In this document: positions 36,686 through 46,166 of the stretch, piece by piece
Layout: the number at the start of each line of letters is the position of its first letter
Numbering within the stretch: the stretch's first letter is position 1
Source: Methanoregula sp.
GTDB taxonomy: Archaea; Halobacteriota; Methanomicrobia; Methanomicrobiales; Methanospirillaceae
Direction of reading: 5' to 3'
Length of the DNA stretch: 64,000 bases
NCBI RefSeq assembly: GCF_023227875.1
Contig: NZ_JALOCH010000006.1
Coordinates: 141,345-205,344, forward strand
Translations under genes and position numbers: made by a program
Notes under the pieces: generated by a model
Seen by the model: only the letters and a program-made list of their open reading frames with translations
Told to the model about the DNA's origin: nothing
The model's database searches: none

Positions 36686-36827
36686 GCACCCCTCGTCATT
36701 TGCTGATCAGAATCGTCTGGATGAAGAGATAAGCGTTCTGAATACTCCTCCCTTTCAGGTATCTGACGGGGCGGTTTAAAACCCGGCACCGCAGTGGATG
36801 AAAATGAGATGCCGGGTTTTGCCGGTC

Positions 36828-37370
36828 TCACCCGGGTTCAAGCACATAGCAGACCGTCCCCTCTTCGGCCCCGGTTCCGGCAGGTACCCGGTCGGCCTTT
36901 ACAAACCCGTTCTTCTCCAGGACCCGGATGGATGCAGCGAGGTCCGGGTATGTCGTGGCAATGATCATACGGATGCCGGGCCAGGAAAAAATCTCCGGGA
37001 TCATGGACCCGACTGCCTCGGTGGCATAGCCCCGGTTCTGGAACCCGTCCAGTACCGAATACCCGAGCACCACGGCGGATTGATCGTTCTCTGACCCGAC
37101 AATCCCGCCATTGCCGATCAGTGTCCTTCCCGTAGCACCGGGTTCATCGAGCACCCAGTACCACGCGGCAAAGACAGGCCCTGTCGTATCGGTACACATC
37201 CGGATAAACTCCCGGATCACGCCCTCGTCCATGAGCGGCGGCGGCCATGCGGGAGGGATACCGGCACTGAGAAGGCGGGCAAGCTCAGTTTTGTCGTTCA
37301 GGTCTGCCGCGAGAATTTCCCGGGTGGCTGGAATGAGTTCGAGTCGCCCGGTGCGGAAGGAGGAAGTCAT
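36828..37370 (-). CDS. GNAT acetyltransferase, RimJ/RimL type
   Basis: 180 residues starting TGRLELIPATREILAADLND. The acetyl-CoA loop is GFQNRGYATEAVGSMIPEIFSW near residues 110-130 (Q/R-X2-G-X-A), followed by ATTYPDLAASIRVLEKNGFVK, both typical of the RimJ/RimL branch. The protein may modify a ribosomal protein or a small amine; the substrate cannot be told from sequence. It stands between larC and radB on the same strand. Confidence 0.85.
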   Translation of the reverse strand: MTSSFRTGRLELIPATREILAADLNDKTELARLLSAGIPPAWPPPLMDEGVIREFIRMCTDTTGPVFAAWYWVLDEPGATGRTLIGNGGIVGSENDQSAVVLGYSVLDGFQNRGYATEAVGSMIPEIFSWPGIRMIIATTYPDLAASIRVLEKNGFVKADRVPAGTGAEEGTVCYVLEPG

Positions 37371-37431
37371 ATCAGGTAAAACCGGTTTTTCAGAGAAGCA
37401 ATGAGGTGGTATTCCGCGGGGAACGGGCAGG

Positions 37432-38637
37432 TTACTTCTTCAATCGTTCCCACGCCTTCTCTTCGACAATCCGGAGCACGTCGCGGACCGGCAGATCCAA
37501 CTCGGCGGCAAATGCCCGTGCCGGCTCGAACTCTGCCTTGAGCGTGTATACCGAGCCATGCATCCACCCGAGTTTCACCGGCAGTTTCCGGCGCTTCCCG
37601 CCAAGCCGGATCTCCACCTCTTCGGTTGTCCGGTCCGCAATGAACCGGTGGACGGCAGGGAGACAGCGGATACCCAGCGACCCCAGCTCGCGGGCCATCA
37701 GCTCCGCGAGCTGCACGCTCGTTTCCGGGAGGCTGATGACCCGGACCAGGAACCCCGGCCTGCCTTTCTTCATGATCACCGGCGTGGCACTCGCGTCCCG
37801 GGCCCCGGCGTCCATGAACCGGGCGATCGCGTGGGCGATCACCTCGCCGCTCACGTCGTCTACGTTCGTCTCAAGGATATCAACGATATCCTGTGGCAGT
37901 TCACCGGATGCCCCGGCAGAGCCGGTCGTCTCGACAACCATCGCCCGGAGCACGTTGGGCGAATGAGGGGGGTTGCGGGTGCCGGCCCCGTACCCGACTG
38001 CCTTTATCGTGTATGCCGGCAGCGCCTCATTGCTGATCGCATGTGCCGCAAACTCGGCAAGGAGTGCCGCGCCGGTCGGGGTGCAGAGCTCTCCTGTATG
38101 GATGCCGGAGACCGTGGCAAGGCTCGTGTGCCGGAGGATGGCTGCCGTTGCCGGCGCCGGGATGGGGAAGGTGCCGTGCGAACCGTTGCCGGTCCCGTGC
38201 CCGAGCGTGACGGGGAGGATCCGGATCCCGTCCACGTTCAGCGTGTGCAGGGCGGTGCAGGCCCCGACGATATCGGCGATCGCATCATCGGCCCCGACCT
38301 CGTGGAAGTGGACGTGGGCCCCGTGCACCTCTTCCTCGGCCGCGTTGAGCCGCTCAAAGACCCTTCGTGCCATCGCGAGTGCCGGTCCCGGCACGTGGGG
38401 GGCAGTCCCGTCCAGCCGGCCCAGTACTTCGGAAAGGGTCCGGTGGACCGGCAGGGCTTTGGTCTCGATCCTGAGCGCCTGGATCCCGGCCCGGGTCACG
38501 CGGGAGATCGCCGGCTCTGCTACGACCGCTTTCATCGCACGCACGACAGTTTCCCGGTCCGCCCCGCAGTCCAGCAGGGCCGCGGTGATCATGTCGCCCG
38601 CAGCGCCGTGAAAGGGATCGAGTATGAGGAGACGCAT
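37432..38637 (-). CDS. larC: LarC-type nickel insertion protein
   Basis: 401 residues starting MRLLILDPFHGAAGDMITAALLDCGAD, the DUF111/LarC signature. Further blocks are HVHFHEVGADDAIADIVGAC and GHGTGNGSHGTFPIPAPA. LarC inserts nickel into pyridinium bis-thiocarboxylate mononucleotide to make the nickel-pincer cofactor of lactate racemase-like enzymes. The His-rich segments are suited to metal handling. No larB, larE or larA is in the window. Homologues are widespread in methanogens, where their client is not settled. Confidence 0.9.
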   Translation of the reverse strand: MRLLILDPFHGAAGDMITAALLDCGADRETVVRAMKAVVAEPAISRVTRAGIQALRIETKALPVHRTLSEVLGRLDGTAPHVPGPALAMARRVFERLNAAEEEVHGAHVHFHEVGADDAIADIVGACTALHTLNVDGIRILPVTLGHGTGNGSHGTFPIPAPATAAILRHTSLATVSGIHTGELCTPTGAALLAEFAAHAISNEALPAYTIKAVGYGAGTRNPPHSPNVLRAMVVETTGSAGASGELPQDIVDILETNVDDVSGEVIAHAIARFMDAGARDASATPVIMKKGRPGFLVRVISLPETSVQLAELMARELGSLGIRCLPAVHRFIADRTTEEVEIRLGGKRRKLPVKLGWMHGSVYTLKAEFEPARAFAAELDLPVRDVLRIVEEKAWERLKK

Positions 38638-38645
38638 TATCAGTA

Positions 38646-38654
38646 CTTATAAAT
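38646..38654 (+). promoter_or_regulatory. TATA box for the VAT gene
   Basis: CTTATAAAT lies about 30 bp before the ATG at 38680. This spacing puts the transcript start just before that ATG and makes the earlier in-frame ATG at 38665 unlikely. The same DNA lies 9-17 bp upstream of the divergent larC start. Confidence 0.55.
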
Positions 38655-38679
38655 CCCTGCGTATATGACCTTTAAGGTA

Positions 38680-41097
38680 ATGCCAGAAGTGCAATTGAGG
38701 GTGGATTCCGCGTACCCCGGCGACCAGGGTGGCGGAAAGGCCCGGCTGGATCCCGAAACAATGCTCGCACTCAAGATCTCGCCCGGCGATCTTGTGGCGA
38801 TCGAGGGGAAGCGGCGGACTGTCGCGAAGGTCTGGAGGTCACTGGTCGAGGACTGGAACCAGAAGAAGATCCGGATCGATAATTTTACCCGGATCAATGC
38901 CGGGGTCAGCATCAACGACACGGTCAGGGTCGCGAAGATCGCAGACGAGATCGAGGCAAAACGGGTCGTGCTTGCACCACCCGAGGACCTCCCGAAGAAG
39001 ATCCCGATCGCAAACAACCCGCACGTTGTCAACGGTCTGATCGATTTCCCGGTCGTGAAGAACGATACCGTCCCGGTGATGCTCGGCATGCCGTTCATCC
39101 AGCCGCAGATTATCGGCTTCAAGGTGGTCGAGATCGAGCCCGAGGAAGCGGTCATCATCACCAAGAACACCTCCGTGGAGTTCTCGGACAAGCCGGCTGC
39201 TGGCTTCGAGGGTATCAAGCGGTTCAGTTACGAGGATATCGGAGGTTTAAAAGACGAGCTCCAGCGTCTCCGGGAGACGATCGAGCTCCCGCTCCGGCAC
39301 CCGGAACTCTTCCAGAAGCTCGGGATCGAGCCGCCCAAGGGCGTGCTCCTGTACGGCCCGCCCGGTACGGGCAAGACCCTGATCGCAAAGGCGGTGGCAA
39401 GCGAGAGCGGTGCGCACTTCATCTCGATTGCCGGGCCCGAGGTCATCTCGAAATATTACGGGGAGAGCGAGCAGCGGCTCCGCGAGGTCTTCGAGGAGGC
39501 ACGCGAGAACGCACCCTCGATCATCTTTATTGACGAGCTCGACTCCATTGCCCCCCGGCGCGAGGAAGTGACCGGGGAGGTGGAGCGCCGGGTCGTTGCC
39601 CAGCTCCTGACCATGATGGACGGCCTTGAGGAACGCGGGCAGGTTGTCGTGATCGGTGCAACGAACCGTGTCGATGCAATCGATGCGGCACTCCGCAGAC
39701 CCGGCCGGTTCGACCGGGAGATCGAGATCGGTGTCCCGGGCGAGCCCGACCGGATCGAGATCATGAAGATCCATACCCGTGGCATGCCGCTTGCCGAGGA
39801 TGTGAGCCTTGATTCCCTTGCCCAGCAGACCCATGGTTTTGTCGGCGCGGACCTTGCGGCCCTTGCACGCGAGGCGGCAATCCGTGCCCTCCGGCGTTAC
39901 CTGCCGGATCTGGACCTTGATGCAGAAGAGATCCCGGCAGAAGTGCTTGACCGGCTCAAGGTGCTGGCAAGTGACTTCAGGAGCGCCCAGCGCGACGTGG
40001 GCCCGAGCGCGATGCGGGAAGTGATGCTCGAGGTATCGCACGTGAAGTGGCAGAATGTCGGGGGTCTTGAATCTGCAAAGACCGAGGTGAGGGAAGCAAT
40101 CGAACTCCCGCTCACCGATCACCAGAAGTTCGAGGACCTCGGGATCGAGCCCCCGCGGGGCATCCTCCTCTACGGCCCGCCCGGCACAGGCAAGACCCTG
40201 ATCGCAAAGGCTGTGGCAAGCGAGAGCGGCGCGAACTTCATCCCGGTCCGGGGGCCCCAGCTCCTCTCCAAGTGGGTAGGCGAGAGCGAGCGGGCGGTCC
40301 GCGAGGTCTTCAAGAAGGCCCGGCAGGTCTCCCCCTCGATCATCTTTTTCGACGAGATCGATGCGCTGGCACCGGCCCGCGGCACGAGCAGCGACTCGCA
40401 CGTGATCGACAACGTGCTCAACCAGATCCTGACCGAGATGGACGGGCTCGAAGAGCTCAAGGACGTCGTGGTCATGGGAGCCACCAACCGCCCGGACATC
40501 GTGGACCCGGCACTCCTGCGGGCCGGCCGGTTCGACCGGCTGGTCTATATCGGTGAACCCGATCTGGAGGGCCGGAAGAAGATCATTGGCATCCACACCC
40601 GGTTTATGCCCCTTGACAGCTCCACGCTCAACGAGGTCGTGCAGCTGACCGAACGGTTCAACGAGGACGCGCTTGGCGAACTGGTCGAGAAGCTCGGGAA
40701 GGACAAGGCAGTCACGATTGCGGACGTGAAGGCAGCCATCACACCGGCAAAGGACGACAGCACCGGTCTTCCGGCCGGGATGAGGCGGAAGCGGTTCCTT
40801 GAACTGCTTGGAGAGAAGAAACTTACCTTCACCGACCTGGCCCGCGAGCAGCTGGCCGCAGACCTTGCCGGCATCACGGAAGGTTTTGTGGGGTCAGACC
40901 TCGAATCTCTCTGCCGCGAAGCCGGCATGCTCGCCCTCCGCGACGGCTCAGCGACCGTGACAAAGAAGCATTTCGACGAGGCCCAGAAGAAGGTTCACCC
41001 GACGATGAACGACAACCTCCGGCAGTACTACGGCAAGATCCAGCAGCACTTCAAGGGCGGACTGCCAAAGCAGGTCCAGCCTCCGGAGTATCAGTAA
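38680..41097 (+). CDS. VAT/Cdc48 AAA+ ATPase
   Basis: A hexameric protein unfoldase that feeds substrates to the archaeal proteasome. The N-domain (about 1-190) contains the double-psi barrel pattern [19 protein letters not shown], and two AAA modules follow. Each has Walker A GPPGTGKT and Walker B with FIDELDS or FFDEIDA, plus second-region arginine fingers in [11 protein letters not shown] and LLRAGRFDR. The 805-residue length from 38680 is somewhat longer than minimal VAT (about 745). A roughly 70-residue stretch between the AAA core and lid of the second module ([20 protein letters not shown] to [14 protein letters not shown]) accounts for this. Confidence 0.95.
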   Translation: MPEVQLRVDSAYPGDQGGGKARLDPETMLALKISPGDLVAIEGKRRTVAKVWRSLVEDWNQKKIRIDNFTRINAGVSINDTVRVAKIADEIEAKRVVLAPPEDLPKKIPIANNPHVVNGLIDFPVVKNDTVPVMLGMPFIQPQIIGFKVVEIEPEEAVIITKNTSVEFSDKPAAGFEGIKRFSYEDIGGLKDELQRLRETIELPLRHPELFQKLGIEPPKGVLLYGPPGTGKTLIAKAVASESGAHFISIAGPEVISKYYGESEQRLREVFEEARENAPSIIFIDELDSIAPRREEVTGEVERRVVAQLLTMMDGLEERGQVVVIGATNRVDAIDAALRRPGRFDREIEIGVPGEPDRIEIMKIHTRGMPLAEDVSLDSLAQQTHGFVGADLAALAREAAIRALRRYLPDLDLDAEEIPAEVLDRLKVLASDFRSAQRDVGPSAMREVMLEVSHVKWQNVGGLESAKTEVREAIELPLTDHQKFEDLGIEPPRGILLYGPPGTGKTLIAKAVASESGANFIPVRGPQLLSKWVGESERAVREVFKKARQVSPSIIFFDEIDALAPARGTSSDSHVIDNVLNQILTEMDGLEELKDVVVMGATNRPDIVDPALLRAGRFDRLVYIGEPDLEGRKKIIGIHTRFMPLDSSTLNEVVQLTERFNEDALGELVEKLGKDKAVTIADVKAAITPAKDDSTGLPAGMRRKRFLELLGEKKLTFTDLAREQLAADLAGITEGFVGSDLESLCREAGMLALRDGSATVTKKHFDEAQKKVHPTMNDNLRQYYGKIQQHFKGGLPKQVQPPEYQ

Positions 41098-41098
41098 A

Positions 41099-41106
41099 TT
41101 TTTTTT
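41099..41106 (+). terminator. T-run after the VAT gene
   Basis: An eight-T run directly after the VAT stop codon in the 60-bp convergent spacer fits the oligo-T terminators of archaea. Confidence 0.45.
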
Positions 41107-41158
41107 CCGACAGGCTATCAGACCTGGAGGACGAGAAGAACCATCAGGATTCTTTGAG

Positions 41159-41965
41159 TTATCCGTGTAGAAGCATCAGGACGCCAATTACGATCAGCAG
41201 CCCGGCAAACATCATCTGCAAATTCTTACCGGAGCAACTGTGCGCACACCGCACACCGAACCGGGCAAGCGGGATCGTGGTAATCGCCAGGATCGCGAAG
41301 GTCACGAGGTCCACGTACCCGATCGAGAACGGCGGCAGGCCTGCGACACCGATCCCGTTGATGACATACGCAGTCACGGCACCGGCTGCCGAGAAGATGA
41401 GGCAGGCCGATGAGGTCCCCACCGCACGGTGGATCGGGTAGCCGAGCAGGATGACCAGGACCGGTACCAGCAGGGCACCGCCTCCCAGCCCGGTCAGCCC
41501 GGATACGATCCCGATGCAGAAGCCGAGCACGAGATGGATGCCGGGCGACCCCCGCGGCTCGCAGGTACGGCACTCGCGGAGGTGCCAGACCATGCGGATC
41601 GCAATCAGGATGAGGAGCGTGGCAAAGAACATCCGGAGTACGATGCCCGGCAGGTGGACGGCAAGCGTGCCTCCAGCGAGCCCCCCGAATACTGCGGCAA
41701 TTCCCATCGGCACGGCAGCAACCCAGTTCACTGCCCCGTGGCGGTGGTGGGCCAGCGCCCCGCTCGCCATGGTCGGGATCATCACGGCAAGCGAAGTGCC
41801 GAACGCAACCCGGGTGGCGAGCGTGGAGTCCATCCCGCCAAGAGAATACAGCCAGTACTGGACCGGCGTCATCAGGGCTCCCCCTCCGATACCGAAGAGC
41901 CCGGAGGCCGTGCCGGCACAGATGCCGGTAACGAAGAGACAGACGTACTGTACGATCGGGTCCAT
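41159..41965 (-). CDS. TauE/SafE family membrane permease
   Basis: 268 residues with about eight hydrophobic helices in two homologous halves. The repeated glycine motifs GIGGGALMTPVQYWLYSLG and GLGGGALLVPVLVILLGYP are characteristic of TauE/SafE, a family linked to export or uptake of sulfite and other organosulfur anions. The half in the middle is followed by a cysteine pair (CRTCEP). The substrate here is unknown; sulfur metabolites such as coenzyme M precursors are possible but unsupported. Confidence 0.88.
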   Translation of the reverse strand: MDPIVQYVCLFVTGICAGTASGLFGIGGGALMTPVQYWLYSLGGMDSTLATRVAFGTSLAVMIPTMASGALAHHRHGAVNWVAAVPMGIAAVFGGLAGGTLAVHLPGIVLRMFFATLLILIAIRMVWHLRECRTCEPRGSPGIHLVLGFCIGIVSGLTGLGGGALLVPVLVILLGYPIHRAVGTSSACLIFSAAGAVTAYVINGIGVAGLPPFSIGYVDLVTFAILAITTIPLARFGVRCAHSCSGKNLQMMFAGLLIVIGVLMLLHG

Positions 41966-42032
41966 GGCATCCTCAAAAAATGTTGAATAATTATTATCTG
42001 CCGAATCTACAATAGTCTAACGGGGAACAACC

Positions 42033-42599
42033 ATGAGTAAAGCAGCACTCCTGATCATCGACATGCAGAACGACTTTGTTCTTGAGGGGAAACCGCTGAA
42101 GGTTGCGGGGGCACGGGCCGTTGTCCCGAAGATCCAGTCCGTGCTCACGGAGTTCCGGAAGCGGACCCTGCCGGTATTCCATGTCCTGCGGGTCCACCGG
42201 CCGGATGGATCGGACGTGGAGATCATCCGGCAGGAACGGTTCAGGCAGCAGCCGTTTGCCGTTGCCGGCACGCACGGGGCGGCAGTGATCGATGAACTGG
42301 TACCCGTAAACGGGGAGCACGTGCTCACCAAGACCCGGATGAGCGCGTTCATCGGGACCGAGCTCGACCTGATGCTCCGGACCCTCGGTGTGACAACGGT
42401 CTATGTGACGGGCATCCAGACGCCGAATTGTATCCGGACAACGGTCTTTGACGCGATTGCGTACAACTACCCGGTCGTACTGGTCGACGATGCAGTCGGG
42501 GCTTCGTCCGAAGAGGTGCACCGGGCCAATGTCCGGGACATGCAGAATATCGGGGTGCGGATTATACAATCTGCCGAAGTGCCCGGCATGCTCGGCTAA
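42033..42599 (+). CDS. Isochorismatase-family cysteine hydrolase
   Basis: 188 residues. The catalytic triad is visible as Asp10 (LLIIDMQNDF), Lys in VLTKTRMSAFIGTELD, and Cys in VTGIQTPNCIRTTVFDA. A cis-peptide motif VTGIQT precedes the Cys. The family includes nicotinamidases, N-carbamoylsarcosine amidases and peroxyureidoacrylate amidases. The nearby metal-binding triad of nicotinamidase (D-X-H-X-H) is not obvious, so a nicotinamidase call is not supported. It is a single gene. Confidence 0.85.
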   Translation: MSKAALLIIDMQNDFVLEGKPLKVAGARAVVPKIQSVLTEFRKRTLPVFHVLRVHRPDGSDVEIIRQERFRQQPFAVAGTHGAAVIDELVPVNGEHVLTKTRMSAFIGTELDLMLRTLGVTTVYVTGIQTPNCIRTTVFDAIAYNYPVVLVDDAVGASSEEVHRANVRDMQNIGVRIIQSAEVPGMLG

Positions 42600-42617
42600 T
42601 GGGACGGTTAAAAAAAA

Positions 42618-42926
42618 TTATTGTTTCCGGATATAATCCCGGAGAAGCCAGATGCCGACAATGATCACGGCAATGTAATAGATCGCCGATGCAACCGGCA
42701 CGAACTGGTCGGAAATCCATGTCCTGATCAGTTCCTGGATCACGAAATAGAGCTGGAATGTTGCGATCAGGATGAAGAGTCCGACAATGAGATACATAAT
42801 ACCGAGCCATTCACTGCCCGGTGTCTTCTTCTCGGGATTTTTCTGTTTCTCGGTCATGGGTGATACCTGTGGTGCGACAGGCGCCGGACTCTCCGGGACC
42901 TGACGCATGATCTCTTCAGCGTTCAT
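42618..42926 (-). CDS. Small two-helix membrane protein
   Basis: 102 residues with a proline-rich, hydrophilic N-terminus (about 1-40) and two membrane helices (WLGIMYLIVGLFILIATFQL and FVPVASAIYYIAVIIVGIWLL). It starts at an ATGA overlap with the end of the preceding secreted-protein gene, which suggests that the two are partners. No family is recognised. Confidence 0.7.
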   Translation of the reverse strand: MNAEEIMRQVPESPAPVAPQVSPMTEKQKNPEKKTPGSEWLGIMYLIVGLFILIATFQLYFVIQELIRTWISDQFVPVASAIYYIAVIIVGIWLLRDYIRKQ

Positions 42927-43894
42927 GGGTCTCTCCTCCGTATATGGATGAAGACGGCGAGTGAACCCAGGGCAAGAAGGGCGAGCGGTGCTGCAAAGCC
43001 GGGGGATTTCATCGTCGTATACGGCTGTGGGGACAACGCGGGTTCACCGGAACCCTGGACGAACTTCGAGGTCTCGATCTCTTTCGTCACAAACTGCGTG
43101 TCTTTGCTCACGATCTGCCCGGGACGGAGCCGCACATTCCCTTCACCCCTCTTGATGATGACATCGTCCTTCCAGACAAGCACCTCGAACACGTAGTTGT
43201 ACTGATCGGGGACCGTCAGCGTCACTCCTGATACTTTCGTTGCACCTGGCCGGATACTCTCAACCGTTGCCTGCTGTTTGTCAGCAAGGAGTCGGGCATC
43301 CTCTTCTTTTGCCTTCACTTCGAGGGTAAACGCCCCGCTCTCTTGAGGGTCATCGTTGGTGAAATACACATCGGTCTGGATATTCACCCGGTCGCCCTCC
43401 ACCTTCCTGACTAAAAAGTCGATGTCAGAGATTGTAAGGCCGGTCTTCTGGTTATCGGGGGTGAGCCGCTCAAGGCTGTACACGGTAATCTCGCCCTGCC
43501 CTTTGCGCTGGTTGTTCTCATAGATGGTGCTGACAAGCCGGTAGGAGCCTTTACGGGGGAGGACAATTGCCTGGGAGACCGAGCCGGACCCGCGGACGCC
43601 AAGGAACCCGGCGTCGCTTGTCTTCTCCGCGACCATGAGGCCGCTCTCGGTGTTATAGGCTTTGAGCTGGACGCGGGAGATGCCGGAGGAGACACCATAC
43701 GTATTCTGGATATCGGTGGTCACGTTCATGGTGACCTCAGCGCCCGTGACCTTTTCAGCGCCGACCGTCATACTACTGACATGGACCGAGCTGTCCTTGA
43801 GACAGCCGGCACTGATCACCAGCATGCTGAGCAGCAGGAGGACCAGTACGGTCAGGAACGGGGGAAGGAAATGTCGGTTCATGGATATCATCAA
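42923..43894 (-). CDS. Surface lipoprotein-like protein with probable PGF-CTERM anchor
   Basis: 323 residues. The N-terminus has a hydrophobic segment ending in a lipobox-like VISAGC. The body contains two similar beta-rich modules (VTMNVTTDIQNTYGVSSGIS and VNIQTDVYFTNDDPQESGAF) typical of methanogen surface proteins. The C-terminus is SPGFAAPLALLALGSLAVF followed by RRR, matching the PGF-CTERM pattern recognised by archaeosortase A. The start may be the ATG at 43894 or 43882. A 102-residue membrane protein is translationally coupled downstream. Confidence 0.75.
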   Translation of the reverse strand: MMISMNRHFLPPFLTVLVLLLLSMLVISAGCLKDSSVHVSSMTVGAEKVTGAEVTMNVTTDIQNTYGVSSGISRVQLKAYNTESGLMVAEKTSDAGFLGVRGSGSVSQAIVLPRKGSYRLVSTIYENNQRKGQGEITVYSLERLTPDNQKTGLTISDIDFLVRKVEGDRVNIQTDVYFTNDDPQESGAFTLEVKAKEEDARLLADKQQATVESIRPGATKVSGVTLTVPDQYNYVFEVLVWKDDVIIKRGEGNVRLRPGQIVSKDTQFVTKEIETSKFVQGSGEPALSPQPYTTMKSPGFAAPLALLALGSLAVFIHIRRRDP

Positions 43895-44046
43895 AACGAA
43901 TAGAACTATTTTTATTTTAATTATTGATAAAGACGCTGATTAGTGAAAAAGTCGTTTCAGTCATTTTCAGGGCTTCCCGGCACGGGGAATCCGAATAGAC
44001 CGGTGTCGTGTTTCCTGCACCCGGAAAAAGATGGGGGAAATGAAGA

Positions 44047-44379
44047 TTATTCGCAGTAGATATCGTTTGCCCACTCTTCTACAACTCTCTTGGGCTGCCT
44101 GCCGCCCCGGAAGTGCCGGCGCTGGGATGAGGAACGTTCGCGCCCGGTCTCCTCCTCGTCATCGGCGGCCTTTCCTGAGACTGCCGCGGGAGCGGGTGTT
44201 CCCGGTGCCGGCTGCTGCCGGGGGTCTCTCCGCTGGTGGTGTCGCTGGCCGCCCTGGTTCCGGCCCTGGCCCCGGTCTCGACGGTCGCGCCTCCGCTGTC
44301 CCTGGTGCTGCTGGGATGGTGAAGCCGGTGCAGGCTGGCTGCCCGGTGTCTGTTGTGGCTGGTCTGATTCTTCCGCCAT
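44047..44379 (-). CDS. Small Arg/Gly/Gln-rich disordered protein
   Basis: 110 residues from the ATG at 44379 (MAEESDQPQQTPGSQPAPAS); the open frame continues upstream to 44481 but that extension looks non-coding. The composition is dominated by Q, R, G, P and S, with RRRDRRDRGQGRNQGGQRHH and an RHFRGGRQPKRVVEEWANDI end. RG/RGG-rich tails usually bind RNA. The short ordered C-terminus (VVEEWANDIYCE) is the only part that looks foldable. No family is recognised; it is divergent from the acyl-CoA synthetase gene. Confidence 0.6.
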   Translation of the reverse strand: MAEESDQPQQTPGSQPAPASPSQQHQGQRRRDRRDRGQGRNQGGQRHHQRRDPRQQPAPGTPAPAAVSGKAADDEEETGRERSSSQRRHFRGGRQPKRVVEEWANDIYCE

Positions 44380-44532
44380 AATTGTCCGGCAGATCATTCG
44401 GGGCAGAGAGAAGAAATAGTTTGGCATCGCAGCCCTGCCAGACCGCTGTACACGCGCTGCGGGTTCCCGTATAATGAACAACTATATACGCCAGCGTCCA
44501 ATTTTGTATGAAAAATAACCGGCACTCAAATC

Positions 44533-46074
44533 ATGTCCAACGTTACCACCCTTCTCGATGCAAAGAGCGTTCCTGAAGCAAAAGCAGCGCTCGTCTGCCC
44601 CTCGCGGAACGAGACTTACAGCTATAAAAAGCTCCGGGACGAGATGAACCGGGTAGGCCTCGGCCTCCTCTCGCTCGGCGTGAAGAAGGGCGACCGGGTC
44701 TGCATCTACCTGGAAAGTTCGCCGGAGTACCTGATCAGCTACTTTGCGCTCTGGCGGATCGGAGCGGTCGCGGTGCCGACCAACATTGTCTACAAGGGAG
44801 AGGAACTGCTGCACGTGCTCAACGATGCCGGTGCGATCGCGGTGATCACGGACCGGCAGGGCGCCGGCGTCATCAGCAGTATCCGGAAGGACGCCCCCAC
44901 GGTCTCCCATATCATCTGCTGCGGCGGGGCGTGCGACGGGACCGTGGCCTGGGAGTCATTCCCTCCCGCTCCGGCGAATATGCGGGCGGCCAACTGCTCG
45001 ACCGAAGACCTCTGCCACATCCAGTACACGGCCGGCACGACCGGAAAGCCGAAAGGAGCGATGCTCACCCACGGCAACTGGATGACGGCGCTCGACACGG
45101 AACGCGACGCCCTCCGGCTCCGCCCCGTTGATACCTACCTTGGCATCTACCCGATGGGCCATGTCGGCCTCTCGTGGGGGCTCGCGGCAATCCGGGCCGG
45201 GGGTACGTATGTCATGATGGAGCGGTTCGATCTCGAACGCTACCTTGCCCTGGCAGAGCAGTATAATGTAACAATCCTTGCCGGCATGCCGCCGGTCATC
45301 CACTCGCTCGTCCATGCTGCGCCCGGCACCGGGCCGCGCCTCCGGTGCGCCCGTGCGATCATCTCAGGGGGTGGTGTGCTCCTGCCGGTAGTCTGGGAGG
45401 CATTCGACCAGCGGTACCATATCCCGGTGGCGAACTCCTACGGACTCTCCGAGACGATCGTGATCGGTTCAGGCACCACGACGTTGCCCGAATTCCCGCA
45501 GCTCACGAAAAATTTCCAGAGCGTGGGGGTTGCGGTCGGTTACACGGAGCTGAAGATCGTGGACACGGCTGACCCGGAGAAAGAGCTGCCGTTTGGCGAG
45601 AGCGGGGAAGTTGCCATCCGCGGCCCGGCGGTAGCGAAGGGATACTGGAACCTGCCGGACGCGACCCGGGAGGTATTCCGGCATGACGGCTGGTTCCTGA
45701 CAGGCGACATCGGAGACCTTGATGCGGAGGGGATCCTCTGCATCACCGACCGGAAGAAGGACATGATCATCATGTCCGGCTGGAAGATCTATCCCACGGA
45801 AGTGGAGAACGCGATCGTCCGGCACCCGGCGGTTGCGGATGTCGCGGTCTTCGGTGTGCCGGACGAGCGGAAAGGAGAGGTCCCGGTTGCGGCGGTCGTG
45901 CTCAGGCCCGGCGCCGCCCTGACCGAGGAAGAATTTACAGCCTACTGCCGGGACCACTTGGCCGGGTACAAGGTCCCCCGTAACCTGATCATCGTGGACG
46001 CCCTGCCCCGGGTCCACGGCTGGAAGCTGCTGAGGCGGGACCTCCGGCAAAAGTTCGGCGGATCGCGCTCCTAA
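44533..46074 (+). CDS. AMP-forming acyl-CoA synthetase
   Basis: 513 residues of the ANL superfamily, activating a carboxylate to an acyl-adenylate and then an acyl-CoA. The ATP-binding P-loop is YTAGTTGKPKGAMLTHGN near residue 165; the adenine motif is NSYGLSE; DGWFLTGDIGDLDAEG is the hinge-side motif. The C-terminal lysine is within LPRVHGWKLLRRDLRQK. An N-terminal start of MSNVTTLLDAKSVPEAKAAL fits the ATG at 44533. The chain length of its substrate cannot be predicted. Confidence 0.9.
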   Translation: MSNVTTLLDAKSVPEAKAALVCPSRNETYSYKKLRDEMNRVGLGLLSLGVKKGDRVCIYLESSPEYLISYFALWRIGAVAVPTNIVYKGEELLHVLNDAGAIAVITDRQGAGVISSIRKDAPTVSHIICCGGACDGTVAWESFPPAPANMRAANCSTEDLCHIQYTAGTTGKPKGAMLTHGNWMTALDTERDALRLRPVDTYLGIYPMGHVGLSWGLAAIRAGGTYVMMERFDLERYLALAEQYNVTILAGMPPVIHSLVHAAPGTGPRLRCARAIISGGGVLLPVVWEAFDQRYHIPVANSYGLSETIVIGSGTTTLPEFPQLTKNFQSVGVAVGYTELKIVDTADPEKELPFGESGEVAIRGPAVAKGYWNLPDATREVFRHDGWFLTGDIGDLDAEGILCITDRKKDMIIMSGWKIYPTEVENAIVRHPAVADVAVFGVPDERKGEVPVAAVVLRPGAALTEEEFTAYCRDHLAGYKVPRNLIIVDALPRVHGWKLLRRDLRQKFGGSRS

Positions 46075-46166
46075 TCCGATTTGGCGGGATATTCTGCGAC
46101 AAAATCACCCCGGGCCCCACAAGCCTTTTAAGCAGACATTCAATAATACTCTCCGGTGCATCCCCG

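Noticed and set aside
39247..40596. 449-codon minus-strand open frame
   Set aside because: Antisense of the VAT ATPase; no family features, open only because of codon bias.
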